Shown here: positions 48,810 through 60,166 of the stretch, piece by piece
Layout of the letters: every line of letters starts with the position of its first letter
How positions within the stretch are numbered: the stretch's first letter is position 1
Assembly (NCBI GenBank): GCA_950106755.1
Contig: OX467089.1
Span: forward strand, 21,123,345 to 21,187,344
Direction: 5' to 3'
Source: Climacium dendroides
Taxonomy: Eukaryota; Streptophyta; Bryopsida; Hypnales; Climaciaceae
DNA: 64,000 nucleotides
The notes under the pieces: model-generated
The model's input: only the letters and a program-made list of their open reading frames with translations
Databases searched by the model: none
What the model was told of the DNA's origin: nothing
Translations under genes and position numbers: made by a program

Positions 48810-48965
48810 GATCATCCAAAGAGGGATGCGCACCTCGATCATCCGTCACTACGACACAGAGAGAGGGACGGATGCACACTATTCGTCATTCAATCCTCAG
48901 ATCATCCATGATATCATCCAAAGAGGGCCATGCTCACCTTGACCATTTACGGAAGTCATCCAAAA
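48810..48965. repeat. Short direct repeats ATCATCCAAAGAGGG
   Basis: ATCATCCAAAGAGGG occurs at about 48811 and 48914, each followed by a similar GC-containing stretch (ATGCGCACCTCGATCATC, CATGCTCACCTTGACCAT). A degenerate third copy (GTCATCCAAAAATGG) lies near 48955. The repeats are about 100 bp and 40 bp apart in a GC-richer region upstream of the XTH gene; a promoter or leader role is possible but unproven. Confidence 0.45.
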
Positions 48966-49053
48966 ATGGATGAACATTCCATTTTTCGTCGGTGGGCGAC
49001 GTTTCAGGAGATTCAACGGCGACAGAAGAGCCTCGGGAAGGGCATTCGTCGGA

Positions 49054-49179
49054 ATGGCAACTGAGGGGAGGGAAGCCCCAGACTGGCACCAGCCAGCAGC
49101 GCCTGCGCAGGTCCTCGTTGCCTTCCTCTGTTGCACATTGTTTGCTGTGTACTTCACGCTGATGAGCGTGCTTGGTTGA
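49054..49179 (+). CDS. Possible 41-residue single-pass membrane protein
   Basis: ATG at 49054 to TGA at 49177 encodes 41 residues: a polar N-terminus (MATEGREAPDWHQPAAPAQ) and then one strong hydrophobic segment (VLVAFLCCTLFAVYFTLMSV) ending LG. GC content is high in a locally GC-rich block (48480-49480) unlike the AT-rich surroundings, which suggests transcribed DNA. The reading frame is open further upstream to 48970, but the context around 49054 gives the most protein-like product. I know no family that it matches. Alternatives are an upstream ORF in the XTH leader or chance. Confidence 0.33.
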   Translation: MATEGREAPDWHQPAAPAQVLVAFLCCTLFAVYFTLMSVLG

Positions 49180-51063
49180 TGTGACTGGTGTTTTAGGAAG
49201 ACTCTGGACTTTACCGAGGCTAGTGTTACCATTGACATTGTTCTTTCGAGGAGGAGGGAATGTCCTACAACGGGACATTGCGGTGGTGCGGTGTTCTCGA
49301 GTGCTCTGCCTCTGCCTGTCTGCGGACCTGACTGGTAAGGGAAAGGACGACAGCAGAGTTGGTGGTGAATAGTGGCATTGGTTTGCGATCTCGTCTGTGG
49401 ATATCTCTGCGTGCTTGGTTGGCAAATGCTGGCATTGGAGTTATCTCCGAAAAGCCGTTGTGAGGTGGTTTTGGTGGAGCTCAGGTGGAGCACGGTGTGT
49501 GCTGGGAGAGGGAGAGGTCTCTGCTTGTTGCATCGGTCTTGTGGTGGAATCTGTTGTGCGGTTTGCTTAGAGCTGGTTTTCAATGTGAGGTTTCAGCTGG
49601 TTCTCTTTCACGAGGCAGGAGCGGCCTTAGAGCTTTTCTTTTTCTTTTTCTTTTCTTTGTTTTCTGTTTCAGAAGGCCATTGCATGTGCGAATCTGGAGT
49701 AGACAGTATTATTGTTGTCGTGTGTTCTGTTATTTTTATCGAGGGTGAATGTTTGTTGTTTTTGTTCCGCGTTTAATCCGTTGTCGTTGTGGTGTATGTT
49801 TCACGATTTTGTGGTCTGAGTCACGGTAGCTTGAGACTGGTGTTTTGTGGAGACCGGGAATAATGCTGGCTTAGGTTTTCTTTTGCTGCGATTACTAAGC
49901 ATGAAAGACCTTGAATGTCTCGTATGCTTCATCTTTCGAATCTTGCTGAATTGTGCCAGCATGTGTGCAGTAGTTGCATCCGAACTCGCATTTCATTGTA
50001 CTGGTACTTGCTTAGTATTTTGTCAATGACATTTGTGTTGTTGTATTGGAGTTGGATAGAGGAGAGTCTCGAGCATGCCCGTTTTGTCTTTTTCTCAGTT
50101 TTTTCGGGAAACCTTCGTGCCAGCATGACAGTCTTATCAGTTTCGAATAGATGAAATTTTTTTTATTAATTATTCTCGTCCTCCTTAGGAATGGTGAAGA
50201 GATCCTCACAGGCTTCTCTCCCCCAATTCTTGGCATGTATTCGTCTGGCATATATGATGCCTTTTGGTTGTTGGCTACAATTGCTTAGTTAATGCAGAAG
50301 TCTCAAAGGACTCGTTTTTTTCATTACTGATAACTTGCTTCACAGGGAGAGCTTAATATTGCTCTATAGTGATATCAAGAAGATCTTGAGATCATATGTT
50401 TGTAATGAAGAAAATAAATCCATTTAGACCGTCATGTCTAATGAACATTTCATCAGCCGTTTCGCATACATTTGTTGATGCTTTCTCTTGACTATAACGT
50501 GGTCCTTGTCAAGCGTGCTGAGGCATTGTGTTTCTTTTCCAGACGTTGGCGAGTCATTGGGCGTTACAAATGCGGGAATACCTTTAGCACAACACTGTCC
50601 ACTGTAGTTTTGTCGAGGCTTCCATTTAGAGACCAAGGTTTTCCGAGGTGCACGGCATCTATTTCAGCGAGACAAAAGTCTCGAGAAACCTGGTCAGGTG
50701 TGTCTCTAGCAGTTTAGCATTCTTTTTTGGGATGCGACTGGGAGAACACTGTTTCTGCTGAAAACACGGGGATGAATTTTCGTACTCGGCTGTCAGTGAC
50801 GTCCGCATATTATTGAGAGTGACAGGGAAGGGAAATCTACTTCAATTCTGCCAGGGCTCAAGCGAGTCATCGTGGACATTGTCCTTTGGAAGGGTGAACC
50901 GCCTTCCTTACAGCTTTTCAATGGCATCGTGTCAGAGAACATGATAGCGCGTTGTGCACTTAGTACGAAACTTTTGGTGATTAGTTTGTTGTTGATCAGA
51001 AGCAGGTCGGGTATTTCAGTGTCGTGAAAAGAGATCGAAGCTCGCAACTGCATTTTGGCCAGG
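49180..51063. other. Upstream region of the XTH gene (possible leader, 5' intron)
   Basis: No second protein is supported. GC content stays above the window average. A pyrimidine tract (CTTTTCTTTTTC repeated) ending in TTTCAG near 49675 looks like a 3' splice site, so a 5'-UTR intron is possible. The 134- and 228-codon ORFs on opposite strands here have low-quality compositions and match nothing. No TATA box could be chosen with confidence. Confidence 0.35.
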
Positions 51064-53113
51064 ATGGGATCGCGGATTCACACTGCCCTTTGCGTGCTTG
51101 TGGTCTTATCAATGGCTATGGGGTTAGCTAAAGGGATAGTGCCACAAACTAGCGAGTCTGATGCAGATGACCAATCGACGTTTCTCCGTCATTTTTGGTC
51201 CACTTCGGACAAGCACCATTACAAGCTGTCGGAGGACGGCGAGGTTGCTGAACTTGTTCTTGATGAAACGTCAGGTAAATACTCTGGTGTCTACAAAGAG
51301 GTGGCATACTTGCAGTTATCTCGACTTGTCGATAGTTTTACAGCAGTCAGTTTTATTCTCAATTTATAGTTTCCGTTTAGGGTTTTTACCAGCGAGTTTT
51401 TAGGTTGCCATTTTTGTGTCAATGATATTGTAAAACCTTCCCAAGATGACTGCGAGGGAGAAGATGAATGCATTTTCTTGTTTTTCTTGAACTGAAAATG
51501 AATTTGCTCGCAATATATTGGCTAAATCTGTTCAATTAGGTGCTGCCCTAAATTTTTTAGTTCTTGCGTTTACTCAGGAACTACTTCTTCGGTGCCTCTT
51601 CTTTCACTAACCATTAAAAACAGCCGAATAATCGTATGAACTCTATCCTTGTCCAAGCGTTCTTACCTTGTTTTCTGTTTGCCGTAGCTGCTGGTTTCGC
51701 ATCGAAGACGCGGTATCTGTTTGGGCGCTTTAGTATTCAAATGAAGGTTCATCCCGGTGACTCAGCGGGCACCGTCAGCACATTCTATGTATGGTCTCTT
51801 ACCCAGAACGAGTTTATTTCTGTAGCTCGACGGGTCGCGAAGTTTCTGGCATCTGAATGTGCAATGAGTAGGTTCTTGTGGTCTCCATTTATTTCAATAT
51901 GAAGGGACCCGTCTTGGACGCAGCGGTTAAATCTTGATCATATCACTGTGTTAGCGAATGTTGTGGCATTCGTACGGTACCTTACAATTGCTCACACTAA
52001 TTGTTTATTCGACGTGTCTTGCCAGACTTCGTCCCTGAGCGGAAAGCATGATGAGCTTGATTTCGAGTTTCTCGGCAATGAACCTGGCAAGCCTTATGTC
52101 CTGCAAACCAATGTGTACTCTGGAGGAGTAGGTGACCGTGAGCAGCGTATAAGACTTTGGTTCGACCCTACGGAGGATTTTCACACATACGAGATCCACT
52201 GGAACAAACAGATAGTCATGTATGTTAAGCTGTTTCTTGCACTGTTGTTGCTTCGTAAATCCCTTCTATTTTACTGTCCCGTGGATTAGTATAGCGCTTT
52301 CTTTACAGTGGAGAACAGTCGCTTCAGTGGATATTTGCTTGGGATCACCATAGCTGTAAGTCTTACCTTTCTAATAAGTGCGTCAATGCAGATTCATGGT
52401 GGACGATACTCCTATCAGAATTTACAAGAACAACAAAGATCTAGGTGTCCCATTCCCAGATCATCAGGCTATGAGTGTATTCGCAAGCTTGTGGAATGGA
52501 GAAGAATGGGCAACCCAGAATGGAGCCATCAAGTTGAATTGGAGTAACGCACCATTTGTACGTTTTTTCGGAACTTTGTCTCTTTGTTTATTTTCAAATT
52601 GGAAGCATTGCTGAACTTTTTTGCGTACGCAATTTTCTTTCAGTGTGGGGGCATCTTATGGTATTGACGCTGAGCGGCACTCCCTGCATAGTATGAGTCA
52701 TCTCGACCGTAAATGTTTCATGAATCATCATGGTTGGAATTTTGGCACACCACCTCTAATGTCTCCTGTATTACTGTGTATAGGTGGCTGCTTACAGAGG
52801 TTATGAAGTTGAAGGATGTGAAGTTCCATGGTATAAAGGGAATGCCAGTCGATGCTTAATTTCAGCAGACACTGATGCTATGCTGAAGAGGGCTACTATC
52901 CAGAGTTTCACAACCCGGCAGTTAGCTCGGTTACAATGGGTGACGGAGAATCTTTTGATGTATGATTACTGCAAAGATTTCAACCGATACCCAGAAGGGC
53001 ATCCAGAGTGTAGCCGCAACTCAGGACTCCAAGTCTATGGCCCTCTTCCTCTGAAACACTTAGATGGGCTGAAAGTTATTGGCGACACGAAGAAGGGATA
53101 CTATTCTCAATAG
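51064..53113 (+). CDS. XTH: Xyloglucan endotransglucosylase/hydrolase (XTH), five exons, 333 aa
   Basis: The enzyme cuts and religates xyloglucan in the cell wall (GH16). Exons are 51064-51274, 51688-51788, 52026-52219, 52392-52557 and 52784-53113. Every intron is GT..AG and the frame joins without stops. The product starts [20 protein letters not shown], a secretory signal peptide. The catalytic motif [10 protein letters not shown] lies at residues 112-121, with Glu114 as nucleophile and Glu118 as acid/base. Other family blocks are [67 protein letters not shown], the C-terminal XET_C region with paired Cys, and RYPEGHPEC. The usual N-glycosylation sequon after the catalytic motif is absent (GNEPG). 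About 30 residues extend past the conserved end (to KKGYYSQ). The ATG at 51064 is chosen because no earlier in-frame ATG exists nearby. It is a typical group I/III-like XTH; subgroup not assigned. Confidence 0.94.
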
Positions 53114-56100
53114 TTTGTTACTGAATGTAAGATACTGTATTTTGGAGGAAATCTGATCATAAATCAGGCCATTTTAAGGGAGTGGCAATTGCCCAAAGAT
53201 AGCGTGTAGAGCCCTAGAAATTGAAACTAATTTGATGACACTGAAGTTCCATGAGACAATCGAGAGATGATGCTGCAGTTTTGTAGGTGGGAAGGCCGGC
53301 ATCAGTCCTATTTCAGCATTCCTTTATGACATTCTTAGAATACAGGTTTGAACCCTTTCTTGGTTAACCTGCATATTCGAATAACCTGTCCTCATTAGTA
53401 ATGAAGCCATTTGCTAAAACATTGTTCGCTTTTTGCCCATAGGTAGGCATTAAATGGGCATCGTAGTTTGAAACCTTGTATACCATTTTTCACTTGTAAT
53501 TTCACTTGCTTGATTGTGCATTGGTCTTTATGAAATTATTATTGAGCAGGATCGCTGACGTTCTGACTTGTTCTTTCACAGGTCAGTGACAGTCCAGCAA
53601 TGAAGAACTGATTTTCAGTGTCTTTCTAGCATTAAAAAAGCGAGCCGTACTACACGAGGATTTCTGTTTTAGATAGTCTGCAGGATTCCTGAGTCTTTGT
53701 AAAAACCGTATTTTTGTTTATATAATTTTTTGGGATTTTTTAGCCCCTCAATTTTTTTTCTCCACGGGTGTTCTGCATGGTGGACGTCGGAATGGGAGGA
53801 TTAGAAATGCAACTTTTACTTCTTTCTATGATTGTGTGATTTTCTGCCCTACTCAATGTTTCAATCACCCCCTCAAATTAGTGGTTTCGGGAAACCAGTC
53901 CCTGATTTGAATTTTGGGTTAGAGATGGCCTAATCGAGCATTTGATTTTATTGTGTAATGATATTTAGTGGAACTACGCTGATAGATTTGGAAATATTCA
54001 TGAAGTGTAAAAACTTATTACATTTTCAAGTCAATTAGTGTGCTTTACACTAAGTATCATGATTAGTGTTGAACCTAAAATTTTAGGGTTTATTTTAATC
54101 TAGGTACTATTATTAGTGTTGACCCTAAGATTTTAGGGTTTATTTTAATCTGTAAAGGCTTTTGACTATGTTTTCACCAAAAATGCTCCAAAATTGTCAT
54201 TTTATATACAATACCAAATTTTAGATAAAAGAACATTTTTGGACATATACAAGATTTGTAGGAAGTTGGTTTGAATGGAGGATTTGTAAGAAGTTGGTTT
54301 GAGTGGATGTAAAAAGAATTTCAAAGTTTATTTTAGAATAGAGATTCCATAATTACTTGTAAACTAAAATTCTTTACAACTTTCGTCTCATTAATCAAAA
54401 TGGAATGATTCATGTATATATGAATCTAAAGAAATAATTAAAAAAAATTATTTTAAGAAAATTATTTTAAAATAAATAAAATTTGAAAAAAATATTGAAA
54501 GAAAATAAAAATATATAATATAATATAATTTTTAAAATATATTACATTAAAAATTAAATAAAATTATACATCATACAACAATTTATTAATCATGTAGCCA
54601 AAAGTTATGAAAATTGTTGGGCCATAAAGCTACTCTTTGAACATAAGCTGTGTGAAATTTTGAAAGAAAGAAAATAAAAATTCCATTTGTAGTGAGTTGT
54701 CCAAAATTATTATGTTGCCAAAAAATATAGTTTAGTCTTTTAAGGATTAACCCATAGTTTTGGATGGAAAATAATCAAGGTGAAGTAATACAAGGTCAAC
54801 AGTGTGTTCAAGTTACAAATGTAATCATGTTTGGTAATATAAAGGTGACACTCCAAAGCATCAATTTGTCGTAAATTTATTTATTCAATTTTTTTTTTTT
54901 AAATGATGAATAGTTTTTTGTGGGACTAAATTATTTAGTATCATTGGAAATGCATTATAAATCATATATCCTATAAACAAGAAAATCCAAATTAGGAGTT
55001 TGGATGACTGAGTTAGAATTCATTAATCCTTGAATGATGCTAATTGATGGATGACTTCATTGTCCACACTATAGAAACACTTGTTCAATAATCAAAGGAG
55101 TTTTGATGATTACCTTAGTTATGGGGGTTGCGTATTTACCTTTAACCTTTCAACACCCCAGGGGCCCAAAAGTGGCCTCACATAGTTTGAGTCCAATTCA
55201 AAGTGCTGTAACTTTTGTATAAAATGGCTGAATTCAATAAAACTTGCTGAAAAAGTTTTGCATACTAGTCTAGTTTGTGTAGTAAAATTTTCAGATCAAT
55301 CCAAGATGTACTGATTTTTTGGAAGCCAATCAAAGTTTACAGGTTCAATTTGAATTCACCAAACTGCATTTGATGGCTGCAACTTTGGGGGGTTGTATCT
55401 CCTTCATCCGATGTTTGTTTTCAATCAAATTTGTTGGATCATGTTTCCCTTGAAGTCTAGTTATTGTGGTAAAATTTTCATATCAATTCAAGTTGTTTTG
55501 AATGATTTGGAGCAATTCAAAGTTCAAAACCCTAATAGTTTTTCATTACAGTGAACTTTGGCAGTTTATTTTTTCTTCATACAATGCTTGTTTTCTAATA
55601 ATTTTTTGGGGAAAGTTGTGCATACTAGTCTAGTTTGTTTGGATAAAATTTCATATCAATTCAAGAAGTTATGAGTGACTAAGAGGCATTTCAAGAGAAG
55701 GAGGTTCAACCTTGGATGTGCTTTTTTGCAACTTTTCTTGACATTTCAAAGCCATTTTGCAAACACAATGAATCAATTGAATGATATTTTCTTTCACCAA
55801 TGAATTTGTATGCCAATTTTCAAGCACTTTACAATTTAAAGTTTTTACATTTGAGAAGTTTTAGAAATCAAATTTCACCTCCAAATGTGTTGCGAGGAAA
55901 ATTTTAGCATCCTTTTTCAACACTAAAACATTATGATCTTGCAATCCATGTGGCCAAATGACTTCAAATTTGATCCATGACATCTAGAACATGTACACTA
56001 CAAGATTGTGTGGTTGAAATTTCTGTATCTTGGTGACAATTAGACTTATAACATTTCAAAAGCAATGATGTTCTTAGACCCCAAAAGGCCTTGGGCCTTG

Positions 56101-57004
56101 AGGGATTAAAAGACAAACTAGTGATTGTAGAAATCATCTCTTTAAATGTTGTGGAAATCATTGGCTTAAAAAAATGAAAAAGCACTAATTAGAAGTCAAA
56201 CTATTGTAAAAGACCTCTCCTTTTTACAATAATTCATACATTAAGGGATTTATAGACAAACCTAAGTGTATTAGTTTAAAAGTTTGTACTATTTGAACCA
56301 ATGTACTACAAAAGTTTCTATAGTTCAATAATAGGCATCATGTTCAAGCCCTTTAAATATGTATCCTCTTTAAATATGTATAGACTCAATTGATGTAAAA
56401 GAGATCATTTGCATTACTTTAAACATTTTTAACGTATGTAGGAGTGTAAGTATAAGAGACAAATATATTATAATTAATCTTGTACTATTTAGTGTAAATG
56501 AAATTTTCATCCAAATGTTCCAAACATTTCAAGTTGAAGGTTATAGATCTCTGAAGAAGGGAAAGTAGACATGCCCATTTCTATTCAACAATGAATAGCC
56601 ATACTCATTTAAGCCAAGTCATGTTTGCACCACTTGCTATTAGCCTAAATAGATACATCCATTTTCATTCAAAGATGAATGGGCATACTCAATTAAGCCA
56701 AGTCATGTTTGCACCACTTACCATTAGCCTAATTGAAACTCATCTTGGTTGGTAAGAAGGATTTGGATAAGAAATGAAATTATTTTCACTTCCTTCTTAC
56801 AAGGATTCACATAAGGTGGCTTTGCTTTAAGATTCTCTTGGTAAGAAGGATTTGGATAAGAGATGGAATTATTTTCACTTCCTTCACACAACAATTTGCA
56901 CAAGGTGGCTTCTCTACAGACTGCCTATTTAAAATAAATTACCTCACTTCAGACCAAATGGGAGCAAGTCCATTGTGGATTGACAAACTATTATTTTAAG
57001 GTAA
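53114..57004. other. XTH 3' region followed by AT-rich gene-free DNA
   Basis: The first 600 bp retain moderate GC and probably hold the XTH 3' UTR; no single polyadenylation signal stands out. From 53900 the DNA is AT-rich with stops in all frames. Short local duplications are visible: TTAGTGTTGA then CCTAAAATTTTAGGGTTTAT (about 54063-54150, twice), GATTTGTAGGAAGTTGGTTT (54254/54281), and a 100-bp-spaced repeat around AGCCAAGTCATGTTTGCACC (56614/56698). Confidence 0.5.
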
Positions 57005-57155
57005 ACTACCCCCCTCCAAACCAAATGGGAGCAAACCCATAGTGGGTTGAATTATGTTAGTGATGTACATTTTAGAACTTGAATGTACACCACTAACATA
57101 ATTAAGCCCTAAGCCCACAATGGGCTTATTCCCATTTGGTTTGGTGTTGGGTAGT
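57005..57155. mobile_element. 151-bp inverted-repeat (MITE-like) element
   Basis: The left arm ACTACCCCCCTCCAAACCAA then ATGGGAGCAAACCCATAGTG pairs with the right arm, whose complement is ACTACCCAACACCAAACCAA then ATGGGAATAAGCCCATTGTG. Pairing continues through AATTATGTTAGTGATGTACA. The left-arm words occur once more just upstream (GACCAAATGGGAGCAAGTCC at about 56954), so another copy fragment may adjoin. No certain target duplication. Confidence 0.65.
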
Positions 57156-57469
57156 AAACCTAATGGAAGAGACCATTTAGGACTCACATTCCTCCTTATA
57201 TTCATTACCAAAGTTGGTGTACTGTATTGTACAGTACAATAAGGTTTAGTTTATTTATGAATTCTGTGTTTCAACATTATTAGGTGAAAATTTCAGAAAC
57301 TTTAGAGAGCCATATCATGTAGAAAAATGAACCGATTTTGGAATGAAATTTTGTGTTGGAATTGTATGGAAGAGTACTATGATATGGAAAGAAATATTTA
57401 CTTTGAAACTTTAGAATCATACAACATTATTTTTTTGAACATAGACTACCTACCATCTAGTATTGCCGC

Positions 57470-58560
57470 CCTTGGTTGAAATCACTGCTTGAATTTGATC
57501 TTACATGCTAGCAATCAATATTTGAAGTTGCTCTAGAGTAACACTATTTCAAACTTTTTCAATGCATTCAATCATTTCTTGTTTACTCTTAGGCTTTTAT
57601 GTCGGTGTAGCAAATCCTTCATGATTTTTCACAAGTTCTCTATCAGGTTTAAGCCAGGGGAGTTTGGAGACCAATCTAACTTTTTCATGCCGTGAACTCT
57701 TTTCCACATTGTAGGAGCTTTTCCACGATGGATCACTACAAGAGAAACGCGTCCTAATTGACAAAAATCAGCCCGTCCTAATCTATAGAAAATTGATAGA
57801 TTTTTGTCAATTAGGACAAAAAACTGTCCGAATTGACAGAAACTTGTCCAAATTGACAAAAATCTGTCAATTTTTTGTAGATTAGGACGGGCTGATTTTT
57901 GTCAATTAGGATGAGTTTCTGTCATTTTGGACAGGTTTTCTTGTAGTGGATAGGGGCACCATCCTCCATAAGTACAAGTTTGTGTGGTTCCTCATGCATA
58001 AAATGAAATTCACAAAGTCTTTCTTGGTAAATGTTTTCAATGAAATCTATTGTAGTCCACTCACCTTGCAGCATGAAAACAAGAGGGCACTTATCAAATC
58101 TTGTAAACCCTCCCCATACCATCACCATAGTTTGTCCAAATTTGAAGCTAGGAGCAAAGCATTGCTTTGTATATCTTTAGTGAGTTTTTCTCCAAACCCA
58201 AATCTGTCTAGAATTTTTCCTAAGCTCAAAGCTCAATTCTTTTGTCCAAAAGACTCTATTCCAATCATTAGCTGTCTCTAAATTCTATGACCTTTGCTAA
58301 GATAGGGTTTGGGGGGTGCCACTTGGTTTTTCAATCCCAACTTACTTGAAAAGTTTTTGCAAGTACTGCTAAAGTAATGCGTCGATCTTCACAGATCAAT
58401 TGACCTAGATCTCTCACATCATGATTGAACAATTTTCTAGGTCGAGGCTTTAGCTTCCCATTCTTAATTTGGCCATAGGATTTCCATTTTGTGAAAACAG
58501 TTGACATTGTGGAACATGGCATATTTAGAAACTTAGCAATGCGATTTGATTTCACGTCGC
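57470..58560 (-). pseudogene. Tc1/mariner-family transposase (DD34E-type), decayed
   Basis: Minus-strand blocks lie in the normal Tc1 order. The N-terminal HTH is at 58550-58331 (NRIAKFLNMPCSTMSTVFTK, then RPRKLFNHDVRDLG). A WNRVFWTKELSFEL segment stands near 58245, where the first catalytic Asp (SDES in relatives) appears lost. VMVWGGFTRFDKCPLVFM and LVLMEDGAPI (second Asp) lie near 58120-57955. LDWSPNSPGLNLIENL (third acidic residue) lies near 57680-57635. A 215-bp CACTA MITE interrupts it after EDGAPI. When its length and one target copy are discounted, exactly 34 residues separate the second Asp from the Glu of IENL, as in Tc1. A TGA replaces the Trp usually following IENL. Frame changes and stops make it inactive. 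No Tc1 terminal repeats were identified. Confidence 0.82.
57734..57948. mobile_element. 215-bp CACTA MITE inserted in the Tc1 transposase, TSD GAT
   Basis: It begins CACTACAAGAGAAACGCGTC and ends GGACAGGTTTTCTTGTAGTG. GAT flanks it at 57731-57733 and 57949-57951. The inside is a set of palindromic words (AATTGACAAAAATC, GTCAATTAGGAC, CTGATTTTTGTCAATTAGGA) that let the element fold. It is the same family as 58911-59125, in opposite orientation. Confidence 0.96.
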
Positions 58561-58910
58561 CCTCTCACATAAGAATGAATTGACATCTCTTAGCATCACT
58601 CAATGTGCACATTTGCATTTCAATCTAAGAAAAACATAATGCTCATAAGTATAAAATTAAGAAATTGTACTCATTATAACTTAATGAAAAAATTCATGAA
58701 TCAAGTAGCAAAGAGGGGAAGGGAAGCCAGAAATGCACCTGAATGGCACCTAAATGAAGAAAACAAAGTTGAGAAGTCAAGTCTCACCAATAAAATTGCA
58801 ATTGGAATTGAACTTGGGCTTGAATTTGAAGGTCTAGTGTGCACAAACCACATAGGGACAAGGAGGCGGAAGCAAGCCTTGAAGTTGAGCTGATCGTTAG
58901 GGAAAGAAAC

Positions 58911-59125
58911 CACTACAAGAAAACCTGTCCAAAATGACAGAAATTCGTCCTAATTGACAAAAATCAGCCCCTCCTAATCTACAGAAAATTGACAGATTTT
59001 TGTCAATTAGGACAATTTTCTGTCATTTCGGACAGTTTTTTGTTCTAATTGACAAAAATCTGTCAATTTTCTGTAGATTAGGAGGGGCTGATTTTTGTCA
59101 ATTAGGACGCGTTTCTCTTGTAGTG
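58911..59125. mobile_element. 215-bp CACTA MITE, sister of 57734, TSD AAC
   Basis: It begins CACTACAAGAAAACCTGTCC and ends GCGTTTCTCTTGTAGTG. AAC flanks it at 58908-58910 and 59126-59128. Its sequence is the reverse complement of the 57734-57948 copy with few differences (for example CCCCTCC versus CCCGTCC) and has the identical length of 215 bp. Such similarity suggests fairly recent movement of both. Confidence 0.96.
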
Positions 59126-59128
59126 AAC

Positions 59129-59917
59129 GCAGTGGGGGATTAATCCATAAGTTATGCCTCTTCTGATGATGTGGAGAGCGATCGGGTGAAGTATAAGTTC
59201 CCCCCTCCCTACAAAAAAAATCGATCAAAAAGAGAAATCATGACTGAAGCATTGTAGTGACTTTGAAAGCAATGTAAGGCAATAGAGGCAGCAAGGAAGC
59301 GGAGGAAGGCCATGGATGTGTAGAAGAGAAGCATGAGCTTTCAATGAAAGCATTATCAAGAGATTGCGTGCAAAGGAGTGTGCACAGAGGTATCGTATAC
59401 AAAGGGGTGATAGCAGTAGTTCAAGAGACAGTAATGAGAAGAAAATCAGAACTTGTGAATGCGGGTGTGGATGGCGATGAAATGAATTGTTGTAGATAGA
59501 GTACCAGGTGCTAGCATTGCATGCAAGCGTAGGCCATCGATTGTATAGAATAGAAATCGTCGCGTGGGCACGAAGTTGAGGAATGTTTATCGAGTTTCAA
59601 CCTGGGAGGCTAGGAATTCGTAAATGAACTAAACCATATTGTACAATACAAGCCTTGGGTTGTAGAAGGCGGATGAGGTTGAGCTTTTGCAGTTGTGAGG
59701 CACACAACAAAAGTCATCAGATGCTTCAAGGATCTTTTATGATCTCCTTGTCTAATTCCATCTCACCCTATTTCACGGGGGGTGCACTACAAAGGAAGTT
59801 CATGGGTGAAGAGCGACCAAACCCTAACTACCCATTTCTACTTTTCCTAATTACTTTCTAATAAATTATAATTTCAACCTACAATTTTGAGTTCTGTTTA
59901 ACAATGTCTATAGGTTT
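59129..59917. other. Intergenic, no gene recognised
   Basis: The stretch 59160-59700 is purine-rich and moderately GC-rich with short ORFs, none with a domain. Nothing else is supported. Confidence 0.45.
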
Positions 59918-60166
59918 CTATTGCCAAAATTTTCAATCCTAAATAATATGTGATATATTATTTAGAAAGGATTGAAAAATAAACTAAAATGGCATGGTTT
60001 CTATTGCCAAAATTTTCAATCCTAAATAACATGTGATATATTATCTAGAAAGGATTGAAAAATAAACTAAAATGACATGGTTTATATTGCCAAAAATTTC
60101 AATCCTAAATAACATGTGATATATTATCTAGAAAGGATTGAAAAATAAACTAAAATGGCATGTTTT
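59918..60166. repeat. Three tandem 83-bp units, each a palindrome
   Basis: Units start at 59918, 60001 and 60084 with about 95% identity by eye. Each unit carries a hairpin: TTTCAATCCTAAATAA then ATATGTGATATATT, closing with TTATTTAGAAAGGATTGAAA. The rest of the unit is AAATAAACTAAAATGGCATG. The array therefore forms three consecutive stem-loops. No coding capacity. Confidence 0.88.

Noticed and set aside
48897..49583. 228-codon minus-strand ORF upstream of XTH
   Set aside because: Composition (Gln, Thr, Ser, Pro, Arg) and lack of any domain fit chance opening in a GC-rich leader; plus-strand features explain the base composition better.
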